64,000 bases of DNA. Source: Sinonovacula constricta (lineage: Eukaryota; Mollusca; Bivalvia; Cardiida; Solecurtidae). Numbering within the stretch: position 1 is the stretch's first letter; each line of letters starts with the position of its first letter. Positions 25,257 through 37,166 of the stretch are shown piece after piece. The stretch is from NCBI GenBank assembly GCA_007844125.1, contig CM017559.1, positions 37,067,004 to 37,131,003 of the forward strand, given 5' to 3'. The notes beneath the pieces are model-generated. The model was not told the origin of the DNA, made no database searches, and worked only from the letters and a program-made list of their open reading frames with translations. A program made the translations under genes and the position numbers.

Positions 25257-26947
25257 TTAAAAAAAAGTTTTAAAGATACAGAACAAAGCCTAAATCTTTT
25301 TTTACATTGTTGTCCAAATTCAGATCAACGAGCATTCAGTCTTTCAGCCATTGTGCAGATGACACCGATGATCAGTCTTCAATATTTATAACAAACTTTA
25401 TCTTAAATGTGGGATGTTGATTGTTATTTAATGGGTTAAATTAAGTAATGGATAACTTCTTATCGCATTGTATTCATATGAACAAACGCATGATATTATT
25501 AGGTACAACTAGATCTATTTCTACAAAGTACACTAAGATGTTTGTTAAGAAGGTGATGGTATAACACCCTGATTTCACAGGAGTCATGTTGTGATAAAAC
25601 TTCATGTAAGATTACAGTAATCACGTTAATCAAGAGTTTAAAATACAGATGTTGTTTGGAGCATACTAAAAGAAAAACAATAGTTAGTTTCATTACTTTT
25701 ATTATTGTTTTCGAGGTAAGCATTTACGAAACTTTTTCTTTTAATTAATTTTTTTAATATTAAAAAAAATACAAATATGAAGAACAAAATTAATTAACTT
25801 TTTTGAATTGTAACTTTAAGTTTGATTTTATTATCAAAATAAATTTTGAAAGAAACCATATACATAATTATAATGTATACAGCATTTTGCTTTTTATAAA
25901 CTACAAGTTATGTGATATTAAAAAGACTTTTTCAACTGTACTAGCAAAAGCTATTATTAAAGTTATAATCATTTAGAAATAATGTTTTGTTTTAAGTAGA
26001 CATTATACCTGAGCAAAAAATAACGTTTTGAGGTATACATTATATTAATACAAAAATTATGATGAATAAAAAAAAATATATAAAAAATATTATTTAAGTA
26101 AAAATCATGTTCAACAATATTAAAAAAAACACAACTTTACCATGAAATAATTATCACTATGTTTATGGAATGAATTTATTTTAAGTCTATAACAATATCA
26201 AACTTTTTCTGCAAAATTTATTTTTTCTAACCAGCAATACTTTTGAATTAAATTTAAAATAAAACAAGTTAGTTTTTAAAAGTTTCATTTGTGAAAAATA
26301 GTTTTCCAATCCTATAAATTTTCTTTTTTTTATTGAAAATATACAACTAGAAAATAATTTTGCATTGTACACATTTCTAAAAACAGTTGTTGCTACATAT
26401 TTTTGAAACAGTTTTACTGTAGTTAGTACTTTTCTTTGAGAACAAAATTAACAATTATCTGGAATGAATATTGAATTATTTAAGTAAAAACAAACAAAAA
26501 CACAACATATATTTACTGTATATATTTGGATTATAACAACAAAGTAAGTGATGACTTGCATTTTAAAACAACGTATTCATTTATTTGATCAATCTATTCC
26601 AAACAAAGTAAGATGTTGGTTTTAATACAATGTATAAAGTCTTTTTTGATCAAAATGTTAACAACACGTGTTTGACAACCCATTTTTCACTACAAAGGTG
26701 TCAGCTTTTATCATTATTGTATTTAATTTGCTTATATGTTCTATTAAATGGCGTGGATAACACATTCATATTTGTTTAATACGTCGGTTTACAAGGTGTC
26801 AGCTTTTATCATCAATGTATTTAATTTGTTTATATGTTCTATTTAAGGATGTGTATAACACATTCGTATTTGTTGAAAAACTTCGGTTTACCAGTCTTAG
26901 CAACATCAAAACGAGAGGATTTTGCACTGTTTCATAGTAGTTTAAAT

Positions 26948-28180
26948 ATCAAAGTCAAAGCGTTTATTGACACCAGCCACAATGGGCTATTGCCAAGTCT
27001 ACAAAGATTGTAGATTAGTGTGTACAAAAGATATATTATGAGTAAATTACAAGATTATCAACAACAAAAAAAATATATATATGAAAGAAAAGTATGAATA
27101 ACATGGATATGAACGTACTATAGTAGAATATTGCGGTTCACATAAATACAAGTATTATAGAAGGAAATTCGCCAGCGTGTATACAGTATGCATCACCGGT
27201 GTACATGCCCCGGTATAACATGATTTTGTTTACACATATTGGTGGAAGATGATGGCCGGTTTATAGTTTGATTATTCCCTGCAGAAAGGATCAGGGATGT
27301 TTCTTTGTTATTTGTTCAGGTTATTATACCATGTTCATATTCTGTTTTCCGTGCGTTCATCCAGTTAAATACTATAAATATACAAAATGTCAATGCACGT
27401 GTATACTATTTTATCTATATAATAATATTATTATTGTACCAAGATATAGTCATGTATTCGCCGCGAATTGCCATTAAGTGTACATACATGAACAATACAC
27501 ATTAATGTAAATCTAAATATTACGTTCAGTTACATTTGTAACTATGAAATGAACATATACACATGTATCAAAAGATTACATTTGTCAGGCAAAAAATAAA
27601 TAAATAAAATCCACTTTTAAGAAAAAACAACATTAAAAATGATTTTTAAGTTAATTGGAAATATCAACATCAAGCCTATAAATATAATATTTTAAAATAA
27701 ACTTACAGTTAGTTGTTATCTTTAATATTTTCATTTCTTAACAACCAAGCCTGATGAGTAAATTTTGACAATCTTATTATTATATTAATATTATCACTAC
27801 TTATTTTAAGTGGGCCACCTTAAATAGTATCTGGGTAAATATTGTGTTCTTAATACATGGTATCTAGAACAGACCAGGAGAAAGTGATATTCATTTTCAA
27901 TTACATTCATATTACCCTTTGTACACAATTTCTTTTCTCTTGGTATAATTTTTGTATCTGCCCTCTTCAATGCACAGTAACAACAATTCATTGTGATGAA
28001 TATATAATAGCGCTGTATGTAAAAATTCATACGTTTAAACACTATCATGTTCCCCCAAGACATGCTAGGTTTAAAAACTTGAGCATTTCAAAGCTGTTTA
28101 CTTAACATTGTTCGTAAAAATACATACGTTTAAACATTATATTTTTCTCCAAGACATATTAGGTTTAGAAATGTGAATTG
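26948..28180 (-). mobile_element. 5'-truncated LINE fragment, left arm
   Basis: Present in module B but absent from module A. On the minus strand, 28063-27709 encodes the C-terminal end of a non-LTR retrotransposon ORF2: GRY-type ADTKIIPREKKLC, then ENEYHFLLVCSRYHVLRTQY, then, after a frame change, LSKFTHQAWLLRNE and a stop. A long 3' UTR ends in GGCAATAGCCCATTGTGGCT and AATAAACGCTTTGACTTTGA at 26948. I know this terminal motif from molluscan LINEs. About 55 bp at the upstream end (28018-28072) is duplicated at 28115-28170. The clade is probably CR1- or Jockey-like but undecided. Confidence 0.75.
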
Positions 28181-28313
28181 TTTAATTTCGTTCCTTGGTA
28201 AAATGTTATTGTGTTTGTTCAAAATAAATCAATATCGTTTTATGATAAAGTCTATTATTTTGCTAGGTGGAATCACCAGTGTACAAACACCTCCACACAC
28301 ACCCCACCCCTCA

Positions 28314-28637
28314 TTACAAGTTCACAGTCTCAAATACGACTCGAACGTAGCGAGACGGTAGAAGATCATGCAGAAGGACCGTGATGAATGTAAGGGAGGG
28401 TCCTAAAAAGGACTCAGAGGTTATAGTTATTGGGTTAATAAAATGGCCAATTTCTAATATTTTTTGAAACCAAGGGAAAATTTTAATGAGACATCCCATA
28501 CAAAATTGGTTATTGGGCTCATCAAATCCTTCATCTTTTTCTACGATTGTAAAACAATCATGGTGTTGGTTTTGTGGTGACAGTGTTGCAAACAAAGTCT
28601 GTATGCAATTTTGCAGGCTCGTCCGCATTCTAAGCAT
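28314..28637 (-). CDS. Cys/His-rich frame of module B, left (unrecognised)
   Basis: A 107-codon open frame containing QHHDCF, EGFDEPNNQFCMGC and a C-terminal RYVRVVFETVNL. Another frame just upstream (28541-28723) holds CLECGRACKIAYRLCLQHCHH, also Cys/His-rich; a frameshift between them would give one zinc-binding-like domain. Comparison with module A shows conservation of GFDEP..QFC..C with mainly silent changes, indicating that the region was once under protein-level selection. I do not recognise the family. It may be a decayed Polinton gene; the present frame may not be intact. Confidence 0.4.
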   Translation of the reverse strand: MLRMRTSLQNCIQTLFATLSPQNQHHDCFTIVEKDEGFDEPNNQFCMGCLIKIFPWFQKILEIGHFINPITITSESFLGPSLTFITVLLHDLLPSRYVRVVFETVNL

Positions 28638-29746
28638 GCAACGATCTGATCGTTCATGTTTGTTGAGATTGTGTAAATGAAACCCGATGGTAAGTCTTCA
28701 CTTTTTAAAACAGACTTTATCATAAAAGTAGGTCGGTGTCCGAGTTTGAATAGTTAAATGATGGATAATTATCGCTTTGCCTGTATTAGAACAAATCAAC
28801 AACATCACTAGGTACACCTAGATTTAAAACAGTGTGGTGGTCATAGCAGTCATGGTAAGATAAACACACAAACATGGTCATTAATGTAAACATCATACCT
28901 TTGCTGTGAAGCTTACCACATGTAAAATCTAGATGTTGCTAGGAACATAATAAGAGAAAAACAAAAGTTGTTTTCATAACTTATATTAGCGTTTCTGAGG
29001 TACACATTATATTTTAGGTAGAAATTATGTGAATGTTACATATTTTAAAAAAGAAATTTAAATGTAAAAAATTAAGTGAAAATACATATTATATTCGAGG
29101 TAGAAATTATTAGAAGTTAAGTCAAAATACATTTAAGCTGTAAAACAATAGTTAAAAGTGTGTTTTTTTAAATAGATCGAAATGTTAACTTTAAGAAAAT
29201 TAACAATCAAAACTTTACCTTGTGTTAAATAACAAACAATGTGGAATAGCAAAAACAAACTCACAATATACAAAGCATTTGGCTTGTAACAACAAAGTAA
29301 AGAATGACTAGCATTTTAAAACAATGTTTACAATAATTTGATCAATCTATTTAATAATAAAGTAAGATGGTCAAGATGTATTACTTAGTTTTAATAAAAT
29401 GTAAATTTAAACCTTTTTTTTATCAAAAAGTTAAATTTAAGAAAATTAACAACCAAATCCTACCTTGTGTTAAGTTACAAACAATGTGGAATAACAAATA
29501 TAAAATGACAGTACACAAAGCAATTGGCTTGTCACAACAGGGCAATGAAAAAGATAAAAAAATCAATACTGTCAACAATAAAGCAAAAATCAAAAATGTT
29601 ACGCAAGTTTTTTTTAAAAAACAAATTAGGTTTTTTTAATAAGATGTTAAGATGGTTCATAGTAGTAAGAATGGTAAAAGAAAATCGATTTGTTTTGACC
29701 AAAAGCCTTTATAACAATATGCTTCAAGTATGTACGTGAGGACACT

Positions 29747-29759
29747 AACATTTTAACAG
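29747..29759. other. 13-base loop at the palindrome centre
   Basis: The arms pair through GAGGACACT (ending 29746) and AGTGTCCTC (starting 29760); the thirteen bases between, aacattttaacag, are the only unpaired part of the element. Confidence 0.95.
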
Positions 29760-30868
29760 AGTGTCCTCACGTACATACTTGAAGCATATTGTTATAAAGG
29801 CTTTTGGTCAAAACAAATCGATTTTCTTTTACCATTCTTACTACTATGAACCATCTTAACATCTTATTAAAAAAACCTAATTTGTTTTTTAAAAAAAACT
29901 TGCGTAACATTTTTGATTTTTGCTTTATTGTTGACAGTATTGATTTTTTTATCTTTTTCATTGCCCTGTTGTGACAAGCCAATTGCTTTGTGTACTGTCA
30001 TTTTATATTTGTTATTCCACATTGTTTGTAACTTAACACAAGGTAGGATTTGGTTGTTAATTTTCTTAAATTTAACTTTTTGATAAAAAAAAGGTTTAAA
30101 TTTACATTTTATTAAAACTAAGTAATACATCTTGACCATCTTACTTTATTATTAAATAGATTGATCAAATTATTGTAAACATTGTTTTAAAATGCTAGTC
30201 ATTCTTTACTTTGTTGTTACAAGCCAAATGCTTTGTATATTGTGAGTTTGTTTTTGCTATTCCACATTGTTTGTTATTTAACACAAGGTAAAGTTTTGAT
30301 TGTTAATTTTCTTAAAGTTAACATTTCGATCTATTTAAAAAAACACACTTTTAACTATTGTTTTACAGCTTAAATGTATTTTGACTTAACTTCTAATAAT
30401 TTCTACCTCGAATATAATATGTATTTTCACTTAATTTTTTACATTTAAATTTCTTTTTTAAAATATGTAACATTCACATAATTTCTACCTAAAATATAAT
30501 GTGTACCTCAGAAACGCTAATATAAGTTATGAAAACAACTTTTGTTTTTCTCTTATTATGTTCCTAGCAACATCTAGATTTTACATGTGGTAAGCTTCAC
30601 AGCAAAGGTATGATGTTTACATTAATGACCATGTTTGTGTGTTTATCTTACCATGACTGCTATGACCACCACACTGTTTTAAATCTAGGTGTACCTAGTG
30701 ATGTTGTTGATTTGTTCTAATACAGGCAAAGCGATAATTATCCATCATTTAACTATTCAAACTCGGACACCGACCTACTTTTATGATAAAGTCTGTTTTA
30801 AAAAGTGAAGACTTACCATCGGGTTTCATTTACACAATCTCAACAAACATGAACGATCAGATCGTTGC

Positions 30869-31192
30869 ATGCTTAGAATGCGGACGAGCCTGCAAAATTG
30901 CATACAGACTTTGTTTGCAACACTGTCACCACAAAACCAACACCATGATTGTTTTACAATCGTAGAAAAAGATGAAGGATTTGATGAGCCCAATAACCAA
31001 TTTTGTATGGGATGTCTCATTAAAATTTTCCCTTGGTTTCAAAAAATATTAGAAATTGGCCATTTTATTAACCCAATAACTATAACCTCTGAGTCCTTTT
31101 TAGGACCCTCCCTTACATTCATCACGGTCCTTCTGCATGATCTTCTACCGTCTCGCTACGTTCGAGTCGTATTTGAGACTGTGAACTTGTAA
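30869..31192 (+). CDS. Cys/His-rich frame of module B, right (unrecognised)
   Basis: Mirror copy of 28314-28637 with an identical predicted product. The companion frame with CLECG and CLQHCHH is 30783-30965. It points toward the right end of the element, opposite to module A's TATA box, and no promoter is obvious. Confidence 0.4.
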   Translation: MLRMRTSLQNCIQTLFATLSPQNQHHDCFTIVEKDEGFDEPNNQFCMGCLIKIFPWFQKILEIGHFINPITITSESFLGPSLTFITVLLHDLLPSRYVRVVFETVNL

Positions 31193-31325
31193 TGAGGGGT
31201 GGGGTGTGTGTGGAGGTGTTTGTACACTGGTGATTCCACCTAGCAAAATAATAGACTTTATCATAAAACGATATTGATTTATTTTGAACAAACACAATAA
31301 CATTTTACCAAGGAACGAAATTAAA

Positions 31326-32558
31326 CAATTCACATTTCTAAACCTAATATGTCTTGGAGAAAAATATAATGTTTAAACGTATGTATTTTTACGAACAATG
31401 TTAAGTAAACAGCTTTGAAATGCTCAAGTTTTTAAACCTAGCATGTCTTGGGGGAACATGATAGTGTTTAAACGTATGAATTTTTACATACAGCGCTATT
31501 ATATATTCATCACAATGAATTGTTGTTACTGTGCATTGAAGAGGGCAGATACAAAAATTATACCAAGAGAAAAGAAATTGTGTACAAAGGGTAATATGAA
31601 TGTAATTGAAAATGAATATCACTTTCTCCTGGTCTGTTCTAGATACCATGTATTAAGAACACAATATTTACCCAGATACTATTTAAGGTGGCCCACTTAA
31701 AATAAGTAGTGATAATATTAATATAATAATAAGATTGTCAAAATTTACTCATCAGGCTTGGTTGTTAAGAAATGAAAATATTAAAGATAACAACTAACTG
31801 TAAGTTTATTTTAAAATATTATATTTATAGGCTTGATGTTGATATTTCCAATTAACTTAAAAATCATTTTTAATGTTGTTTTTTCTTAAAAGTGGATTTT
31901 ATTTATTTATTTTTTGCCTGACAAATGTAATCTTTTGATACATGTGTATATGTTCATTTCATAGTTACAAATGTAACTGAACGTAATATTTAGATTTACA
32001 TTAATGTGTATTGTTCATGTATGTACACTTAATGGCAATTCGCGGCGAATACATGACTATATCTTGGTACAATAATAATATTATTATATAGATAAAATAG
32101 TATACACGTGCATTGACATTTTGTATATTTATAGTATTTAACTGGATGAACGCACGGAAAACAGAATATGAACATGGTATAATAACCTGAACAAATAACA
32201 AAGAAACATCCCTGATCCTTTCTGCAGGGAATAATCAAACTATAAACCGGCCATCATCTTCCACCAATATGTGTAAACAAAATCATGTTATACCGGGGCA
32301 TGTACACCGGTGATGCATACTGTATACACGCTGGCGAATTTCCTTCTATAATACTTGTATTTATGTGAACCGCAATATTCTACTATAGTACGTTCATATC
32401 CATGTTATTCATACTTTTCTTTCATATATATATTTTTTTTGTTGTTGATAATCTTGTAATTTACTCATAATATATCTTTTGTACACACTAATCTACAATC
32501 TTTGTAGACTTGGCAATAGCCCATTGTGGCTGGTGTCAATAAACGCTTTGACTTTGAT
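31326..32558 (+). mobile_element. 5'-truncated LINE fragment, right arm
   Basis: Mirror of 26948-28180: ORF2 C-terminus at 31443-31797 (stop 31795-31797, with one frame change near 31700), then UTR to the AATAAACGCTTTGACTTTGA end near 32558. Same truncation point and same frame change as the left copy. Confidence 0.75.
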
Positions 32559-34253
32559 ATTTAAACTACTATGAAACAGTGCAAAATCCTCTCGTTTTGA
32601 TGTTGCTAAGACTGGTAAACCGAAGTTTTTCAACAAATACGAATGTGTTATACACATCCTTAAATAGAACATATAAACAAATTAAATACATTGATGATAA
32701 AAGCTGACACCTTGTAAACCGACGTATTAAACAAATATGAATGTGTTATCCACGCCATTTAATAGAACATATAAGCAAATTAAATACAATAATGATAAAA
32801 GCTGACACCTTTGTAGTGAAAAATGGGTTGTCAAACACGTGTTGTTAACATTTTGATCAAAAAAGACTTTATACATTGTATTAAAACCAACATCTTACTT
32901 TGTTTGGAATAGATTGATCAAATAAATGAATACGTTGTTTTAAAATGCAAGTCATCACTTACTTTGTTGTTATAATCCAAATATATACAGTAAATATATG
33001 TTGTGTTTTTGTTTGTTTTTACTTAAATAATTCAATATTCATTCCAGATAATTGTTAATTTTGTTCTCAAAGAAAAGTACTAACTACAGTAAAACTGTTT
33101 CAAAAATATGTAGCAACAACTGTTTTTAGAAATGTGTACAATGCAAAATTATTTTCTAGTTGTATATTTTCAATAAAAAAAAGAAAATTTATAGGATTGG
33201 AAAACTATTTTTCACAAATGAAACTTTTAAAAACTAACCTGTTTTATTTTAAATTTAATTCAAAAGTATTGCTGGTTAGAAAAATTACATTTTGCAAACA
33301 GAAAAAGTTTGATATTGTTATAGACTTAAAATAAATTCATTCCATAAACATAGTGATAATTATTTCATGGTAAAGTTGTGTTTTTTTTAATATTGTTGAA
33401 CATGATTTTTACTTAAATAATATTTTTTATATATTTTTTTTTATTCATCATAATTTTTGTATTAATATAATGTATACCTCAAAACGTTATTTTTTGCTCA
33501 GGTATAATGTCTACTTAAAACAAAACATTATTTCTAAATGATTATAACTTTAATAATAGCTTTTGCTAGTACAGTTGAAAAAGTCTTTTTAATATCACAT
33601 AACTTGTAGTTTATAAAAAGCAAAATGCTGTATACATTATAATTATGTATATGGTTTCTTTCAAAATTTATTTTGATAATAAAATCAAACTTAAAGTTAC
33701 AATTCAAAAAAGTTAATTAATTTTGTTCTTCATATTTGTATTTTTTTTAATATTAAAAAAATTAATTAAAAGAAAAAGTTTCGTAAATGCTTACCTCGAA
33801 AACAATAATAAAAGTAATGAAACTAACTATTGTTTTTCTTTTAGTATGCTCCAAACAACATCTGTATTTTAAACTCTTGATTAACGTGATTACTGTAATC
33901 TTACATGAAGTTTTATCACAACATGACTCCTGTGAAATCAGGGTGTTATACCATCACCTTCTTAACAAACATCTTAGTGTACTTTGTAGAAATAGATCTA
34001 GTTGTACCTAATAATATCATGCGTTTGTTCATATGAATACAATGCGATAAGAAGTTATCCATTACTTAATTTAACCCATTAAATAACAATCAACATCCCA
34101 CATTTAAGATAAAGTTTGTTATAAATATTGAAGACTGATCATCGGTGTCATCTGCACAATGGCTGAAAGACTGAATGCTCGTTGATCTGAATTTGGACAA
34201 CAATGTAAAAAAAGATTTAGGCTTTGTTCTGTATCTTTAAAACTTTTTTTTAA

Positions 34254-34340
34254 TCAGGAACATGCTTGCATCGAACCCGATAAGGTTGACAAAGGGTTCG
34301 ATGAACCTGAGTATCAATTTTGTTTAAGGTGTACTTTGAA
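34254..34340 (+). pseudogene. Cys/His-motif coding relic of module A, right
   Basis: Mirror copy; plus-strand codons aaa ggg ttc gat gaa cct differ from module B's gaa gga ttt gat gag ccc mostly at third positions. Confidence 0.45.
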
Positions 34341-34795
34341 CATGAAATCATCATTTAAAAAAGTTCCCCGCCTTCCACCTCACCTTCCAAGACCCTAACA
34401 CTGTACATAAACATGGGTCCGTTTTAAGACCCTTCTTTAAATTAATCACGGTCCATTTACAGGACCTTCCGCCGTCTCACTGCGTTCGAGTCGTATTTGA
34501 GGCTATGAACTTGCAATGAGGTGGTGTTTGTACGCTGGTTCTACCATAATTGATAAACATCATCATAAAGCATTATTACTTTTTTTTTATAAACGCATAT
34601 ATAAACATTTTCCCAAAGAACAAAAAATCCTATAAAAAAGACATATACTGTTTACATGAAATGCTATTTTGCGGTCATCACAATAAATCGTAGTTAAATA
34701 AACTGCTATGAAACGGTGTAAAATCCTCTCATTTTAATGTTGCTAAGCATTGCAATCCAACGTACTAAACAAATACGAACGTGTTATCCATACCC

Positions 34796-34803
34796 CTTTT
34801 ATA
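34796..34803 (-). promoter_or_regulatory. TATAAAAG box at the start of module A, right
   Basis: Mirror of 24707-24714. Confidence 0.35.
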
Positions 34804-34818
34804 GATCACGTAAACAAA

Positions 34819-35448
34819 TTAAATAAAATGTTGATAAAACTGACACCCTTGATTCCGATATGTTGAATTGTTATAACTACTAACAATAGCTTGTAAGTTA
34901 TCGATGTAACGATATTTTAGTTTTTGCCTGATCATTCTAAATAACAAACCTCGTAACGTACGAATGACTATTTCAGCATAGTTCGCTTTTGACATACTTG
35001 GTGTATTAAATAAATATAATCCTTGTTTTTTCATAAAGTTCCTAAAATCGTGTTTTATGAATTATGAACCTTTGTCAGTCCTTATTTTTATTCATTTACG
35101 TATTTGTAAAAATCTCTTCGACTGCTTGTATAATTGTTTGCGAATTTTGATTGAATAGTGGGCGAACAATTAAAAACGGTGACAAAATATCTATCACAAC
35201 TGAAGCAAATACTTTACACCATCATTGTACTTTGCAATGTTTTCAACAGACATGAGATCCATATCCGCTCGATCATTAAGCCCTGCAACCTGGACTTGCG
35301 GTGTTTTATATGTCCTTATGACTTGCCGCTGAACAGCATAAGCGTCTTGATTGACTAACCATTTCTGAATAAAATATTCACTAAATATTCCAGGGTATTG
35401 AGGGTTTAATATCTGATACAGTTGAGTAACACCTATGTAACTACCTGG
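34819..35448 (-). pseudogene. Polinton-type integrase relic, right arm
   Basis: Inverted copy of the relic at 24062-24691, with the same frame change, the same stop after RTDKGS and the same C-terminal truncation. Because both arms share every lesion, neither copy can supply integrase; the flanking GTTATG duplication therefore points to an enzyme encoded elsewhere. Confidence 0.85.
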
Positions 35449-35711
35449 ATTTTTGTATCAAAATAATATGTGCACAGACACTTGTACATAACCGAAAAAC
35501 ATTCAAGCAGTATCTTAAATATAAAAGGAAAAAATGAAATCATGGATAAAACATTGAAGAAGCTAATTTACAAAAACATAAGAACTCGTTAGTTTTATCA
35601 TTTATTTTGTTGTATAAGAATGTTTAAAAATATACACATACTTTTAAAAGAAGTGATATAAATAAAATGATATGATAAGTATGCATCACTAAAACATGAT
35701 GATTGAACCAT

Positions 35712-35719
35712 TATAAATA
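35712..35719 (+). promoter_or_regulatory. TATA box of the right micro-exon gene
   Basis: TATAAATA ending 41 bases before the ATG at 35761; mirror of 23791-23798. Confidence 0.5.
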
Positions 35720-35760
35720 CATCCTGTTTGAAATATTTGTAAAAGTTTACACATGTCTAA

Positions 35761-36885
35761 ATGGCTTCTCCAAACAGACTAGCCTCCAAGCGATTGATTG
35801 TAAGTACCATTCTCTTCATGTTATTCTTCCACTGTTCGGTTTTAATCACAATGAAGTCGGATCGACGTCAATAATCTCCGTGGTAATTAGCATTCGTTAA
35901 CCAATCGTTTTAAACGTTCAAATATCATCGTTAGATTAAGACGCTGGTAAATGAAACGGTTATCATTACATACTACAATCACTAGGCTACGAGTAAGGTA
36001 GTTTTATCTATCACATCCCTATTAAGTATGGTATTGTACATTTCTGTTTGTTTGCACTAACCCCTTGAAAACAGAAACAACGTGTTCGTTGCTGACTAAA
36101 ACTATAATTTCAATGTATACTTCGTTTTCATTCCAGGAGCCGAAACTGGATTTGTCGGTGAGTGAAAACATCATATTTTTTTAAATTAACGGATTCATTA
36201 GCTTCGAAGATAACTATTACATCATATTAGCGTTGTTATTTGAAACGACGGTAATTTATTTACGTTAGGCATTTGCTATTATTTTAACTGGCTATATTAT
36301 TGACGTACAGTAATAAAGGGTACTATGTGATTATTTATTTCAGATAATTTACGCCTCGTCCTCGGTAAGTATAATATAACTGTGATAGTTTTCTAATAGC
36401 GAGTTTGGGTCATATCCTAATTTGGGGGATTCTAGTTCGACGTTTATTATGTAATTAACCTGGTAGTACTAGTCTGTCGGTAAAAAAATACTTGTTAACC
36501 TTTTTAGCCTTTTACTTCGGTACAATCGTAATTGACTGTTTACGTATTTCAATGTTATTTTTTCTTATAGACCGACCAATCGATGATGGAGGAATCCGTC
36601 GACCCCAATATGGCCCTGAAAAGGGCCATACTTGAAAAGGTATAATACTCAATAAGATGAATAAATAATAAAATGTTTAAAGGGTATAAGGTTATTGTAA
36701 ATTAGAACCGAAAGATTTGTTTAGCGGAACTGTAATTAATATAACATTACACGACATAGAAATTAGCCTTTGGAATAGGTTATTTATGATTTAGTTTCAA
36801 TTGGAAAAAGAATGCATCGTTACGTGTATTATATTTTGTCTCGTTTCAGATCCAAGAACTTAAAGACTTGGTGGATCATTTGTAA
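35761..36885 (+). CDS. Five-exon micro-exon gene, right-arm copy (61 residues)
   Basis: Mirror copy of the left-arm gene. Exons are 35761-35799, 36137-36157, 36344-36364, 36571-36639 and 36850-36885; introns are 337, 186, 206 and 210 bp, all phase 0 with canonical ends. The exon sequences are identical to the left copy where compared, whereas the arms differ inside introns 2 and 4 (a T-run indel near 36180 and an A/C change near 36761). The stop is followed by AATAAATAAAAAAATAAATA, giving overlapping polyadenylation signals. The gene points toward the element's end and stands head-to-head with the integrase relic about 310 bp away, so the two may have shared a promoter region. Small size and basic N-terminus leave roles such as DNA binding or structural protein open; none can be assigned. 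Confidence 0.62.
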
Positions 36886-37166
36886 AATAAATAAAAAAAT
36901 AAATAAATAATTGGATAAAAAAACATAGTTTGTGTGTGTGTTTATTTTTGTTAACTATATGTAATGGGTGTTATAAATATGGGCTCGATTCGAAACTCAT
37001 CCTTACTGATAAGAGGACCCCGTCGTACCACTAATGAATGTGTCGCGTGCCCGTTGTTGACATATAGATAACGTTACAAGGGGGGAAAGTAAGAGGTGCT
37101 GTGGACATTGTTTACCTTAGTTATCGTAGTAACATATCTTACACTTTTGTATTCATTTTAAACATT

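Larger units (their letters stand above)
24665..26665 (+). repeat. Tandem module A, left arm
   Basis: This module begins gtgtcagttttatcaacatt and recurs in diverged form as module B from 26698 (gtgtcagcttttatcattat). Shared landmarks in order include gataacac.ttc.tatttg, agcaacat.aaaa.gagagga, a segment around tacgactcgaacg (25015 / 28335), a Cys-rich coding relic, and taacaacaaagtaa with ttttaaaacaa (26535 / 29287). Module A lacks the LINE fragment. It starts exactly where the integrase relic is cut off. Confidence 0.75.
26698..29433 (+). repeat. Tandem module B, left arm (with start of a third, partial module)
   Basis: Diverged second copy of module A. Its first 110 bp (gtgtcagctttta...) are themselves doubled at 26698 and 26797. 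It contains the LINE fragment. Near the centre a segment gaaaattaacaa.caaa... at 29197 is repeated at 29434, 237 bp on, so the palindrome axis lies inside a partial third module. Confidence 0.7.
21549..29746 (+). repeat. Left arm of the 16.4-kb palindrome
   Basis: About 8.2 kb whose reverse complement is the right arm. Coordinates of mirrored positions sum to 59506 near the centre, 59510 beyond a 4-base indel near 26205/33298, and 59512 at the ends. Differences I noticed are few: that indel with adjacent substitutions, single-base indels near 23330 and 22355, and scattered substitutions (for example near 22330, 22755 and 23950). Identity is therefore above about 99%, but I did not count exhaustively. 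Confidence 0.97.
30073..32808 (-). repeat. Tandem module B, right arm
   Basis: Mirror of 26698-29433 with the same internal LINE fragment and doubled start. Confidence 0.7.
32841..34845 (-). repeat. Tandem module A, right arm
   Basis: Mirror of 24665-26665, including the 4-base difference near 33298 that distinguishes the arms. Confidence 0.75.

Noticed and set aside
29367..29639. A 90-codon frame near the palindrome centre (mirrored at 29867-30139)
   Set aside because: Lysine-rich translation of AT-rich DNA inside a tandem module; the corresponding part of the other module is not open.
33134..33334. Mirrored 60-66 codon frames in module A as a conserved gene
   Set aside because: The two arms differ by a 4-base indel within the frame, changing the C-terminus, and module B shows no equivalent frame.
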